A stretch of DNA of 64,000 bases from Hansfordia pulvinata (taxonomy: Eukaryota > Ascomycota > Sordariomycetes > Xylariales): contig BJKQ01000044.1 of assembly GCA_006538405.1 (NCBI GenBank), forward strand, positions 1 through 64,000. The letters are read 5' to 3'. Within the stretch, counting starts at the first letter, position 1. Each line of letters starts with the position of its first letter. The position numbers and the translations under genes are program-made. The notes under the pieces are model-generated. The model searched no databases. It had not been told where the DNA came from and was given only the letters and a program-made list of their open reading frames with translations. Shown here piece by piece: positions 63,202 through 64,000 of this stretch.

Positions 63202-64000
63202 CCCCCTCCCCTTTTTTTTTTCTCCTTTCCTTCGTCCCTTGTCGCTTTTCTCCTCGTCGGCCGCTCTTCCCGTTTGCTTTCTCTTTTGTGCCTCCTTCCC
63301 TTTCCCTTGCTGTTCTTCCTCTCTCTCTGGTTTTGGCCGTCCGCTTCCTTCCCGCGGGTCCGGGCCGGGGCCGGCTCCTTGCCTGTTTCCCCTTCTCGGG
63401 GCCGGCGCGCTTGCGGCGGCTCCCTCTCGCTTGCTGTGCCTCCGTCGGTTCTGTTTCTTCCGGGGGTCCCCCCCTCGCCCCCCCCCCCGTTTTGTCTCCT
63501 TCTCGGTCTCCTGCGCTGTCCTCTGCTCTCCCCGTCTCCCGTCGCGTTCGCGTCCTCGCCTCCTTCGCCCCCCCCCTCCGCGTGCTGGCCTCGGTCGCCC
63601 GTGCCCCCTTCCGCTTTGTTGCTGCCTCTCGTGGCCGTTCCCGTCGTCCCTCGGCTCTCTTTCCCTTTTTCTCCTCTCCCGGTCCCTTCCGCTCCCTTTC
63701 TGTTCCGCTCCCCTCGGCTCTCGGTGGCTGCCCCCCCGCTCTTTCTCCTTTTTTTTTCCGTCGGGCGCGCTTGCCTGCGCGCGGCGGCGGGGGGGGGGTC
63801 CCCCCCCCTCCGCGCCTCCCCTCCCTCCTCCGGTTTCTCTTTCCCGTCCGCCCCGTTTCCCTCGCGCGCGCCCCCCTTCGCCGCCCTCCCCCTTTTCCCG
63901 TCTTCCTCGGTGGCGCTTCTCGGCGTCTCTCTTCCCCGCGTTCCGTCCTTTCGCGTTTCCCGGCGTCCGTTTCTCTCTTTCTCGGGGCCCTGGTTTCCTC
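63202..64000. other. 3' end of window, GC-rich elements
   Basis: No gene seen. GC blocks at 63355-63480 and 63760-63815. The last 180 bases show nothing recognisable. Confidence 0.45.
63788..63808. repeat. G-run/T/C-run hairpin
   Basis: Ten G, T, eight C then tccgcgcc, preceded by gcgcttgcctgcgcg as at other copies. Confidence 0.7.

Noticed and set aside
1..64000. Six uninterrupted reading frames across the window
   Set aside because: They follow only from the missing A: TAA, TAG, TGA and their complements cannot be written. They say nothing about coding.
1..64000. A kinetoplastid-like genome with T removed from one strand for U-insertion editing
   Set aside because: Frames hold for up to about 85 codons once C is read as A or C, and tRNAs and rRNAs fold. 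Pan-edited cryptogenes would need many insertions per codon.
1..64000. A sequence from which A was simply deleted
   Set aside because: tRNA stems, loops and codon phase keep their normal lengths when each A is replaced, not removed; atp9 is only two bases short over 225.
1..64000. Genes on the minus strand
   Set aside because: I tried recoded readings (T written as G on that strand) only locally and recognised none; all firm genes are on the + strand. Not excluded.
1..64000. Promoters and ribosome binding sites
   Set aside because: Fungal mitochondrial promoters are A/T-rich nonamers and cannot be told apart once A and C are merged.

Overview
The text of this window uses essentially three letters. 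I noticed only one A (about position 89) in 64,000 bases. Stop codons and ATG all need an A or T/A pair, so all six frames look open and ordinary ORF reasoning is useless. Composition is close to half C, a third T and a sixth G (601-660: C 28, T 21, G 11, A 0). That is what an AT-rich genome would give if every A had been written as C. Testing this rule (each C may be A or C) makes the window readable: tRNAs fold, rRNA signature loops appear at the right spacing, and conserved mitochondrial proteins read out for hundreds of codons. All functional calls below rest on this recoding, and in the text I say 'C(A)' for a C that must have been A.

The recoded window is a fungal mitochondrial genome, most likely Pezizomycotina (filamentous Ascomycota). 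TGA (written tgc) is Trp in nad5, cox1, cob, cox2 and cox3, as in the mould mitochondrial code. Every identified gene is on the + strand. The order is nad3 - atp9 - cox2 - trnR - nad4L - nad5 - tRNA - cob - cox1 - tRNA - nad1 - nad4 - atp6 - rns - trnY - trnN - trnK - nad6 - trnV - cox3 - rnl - trnM, a familiar filamentous-ascomycete order. The genus cannot be told.

Layout: 1-2.4 kb nad3 and atp9; 4.6-5.2 kb 3' part of cox2; 8.6-12.1 kb nad4L and nad5, both split; 15.0-17.6 kb cob, split; 21.9-30.2 kb cox1, five exons, one intron carrying a LAGLIDADG endonuclease; 33.1-36.8 kb nad1, three exons; 37.1-39.9 kb nad4; 41-41.5 kb first part of atp6; 46.2-47.9 kb rns; 48.7-49.6 kb trnY-trnN-trnK; 52.2-54.3 kb nad6, trnV, cox3; 55.4-61.7 kb rnl with long inserted sequence between 57.9 and 61.2 kb. 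Spacers and introns are crowded with short GC-rich mobile-looking elements: two hexamer-array families (GGTTCC and GGTTCT) and G-run/T/C-run hairpins, one of them inside rns.

The genes form one system: respiratory-chain subunits (complex I nad, complex III cob, complex IV cox), ATP synthase (atp6, atp9) and the rRNA/tRNA set that translates them. Two things remain unexplained after recoding. The coding regions need about one inserted base per 100-250 nt, most often inside C runs. Several C-rich (A-rich before recoding) stretches look like reading frames of unknown function. No new defence or mobile system stands out; the unusual feature is the alphabet itself.
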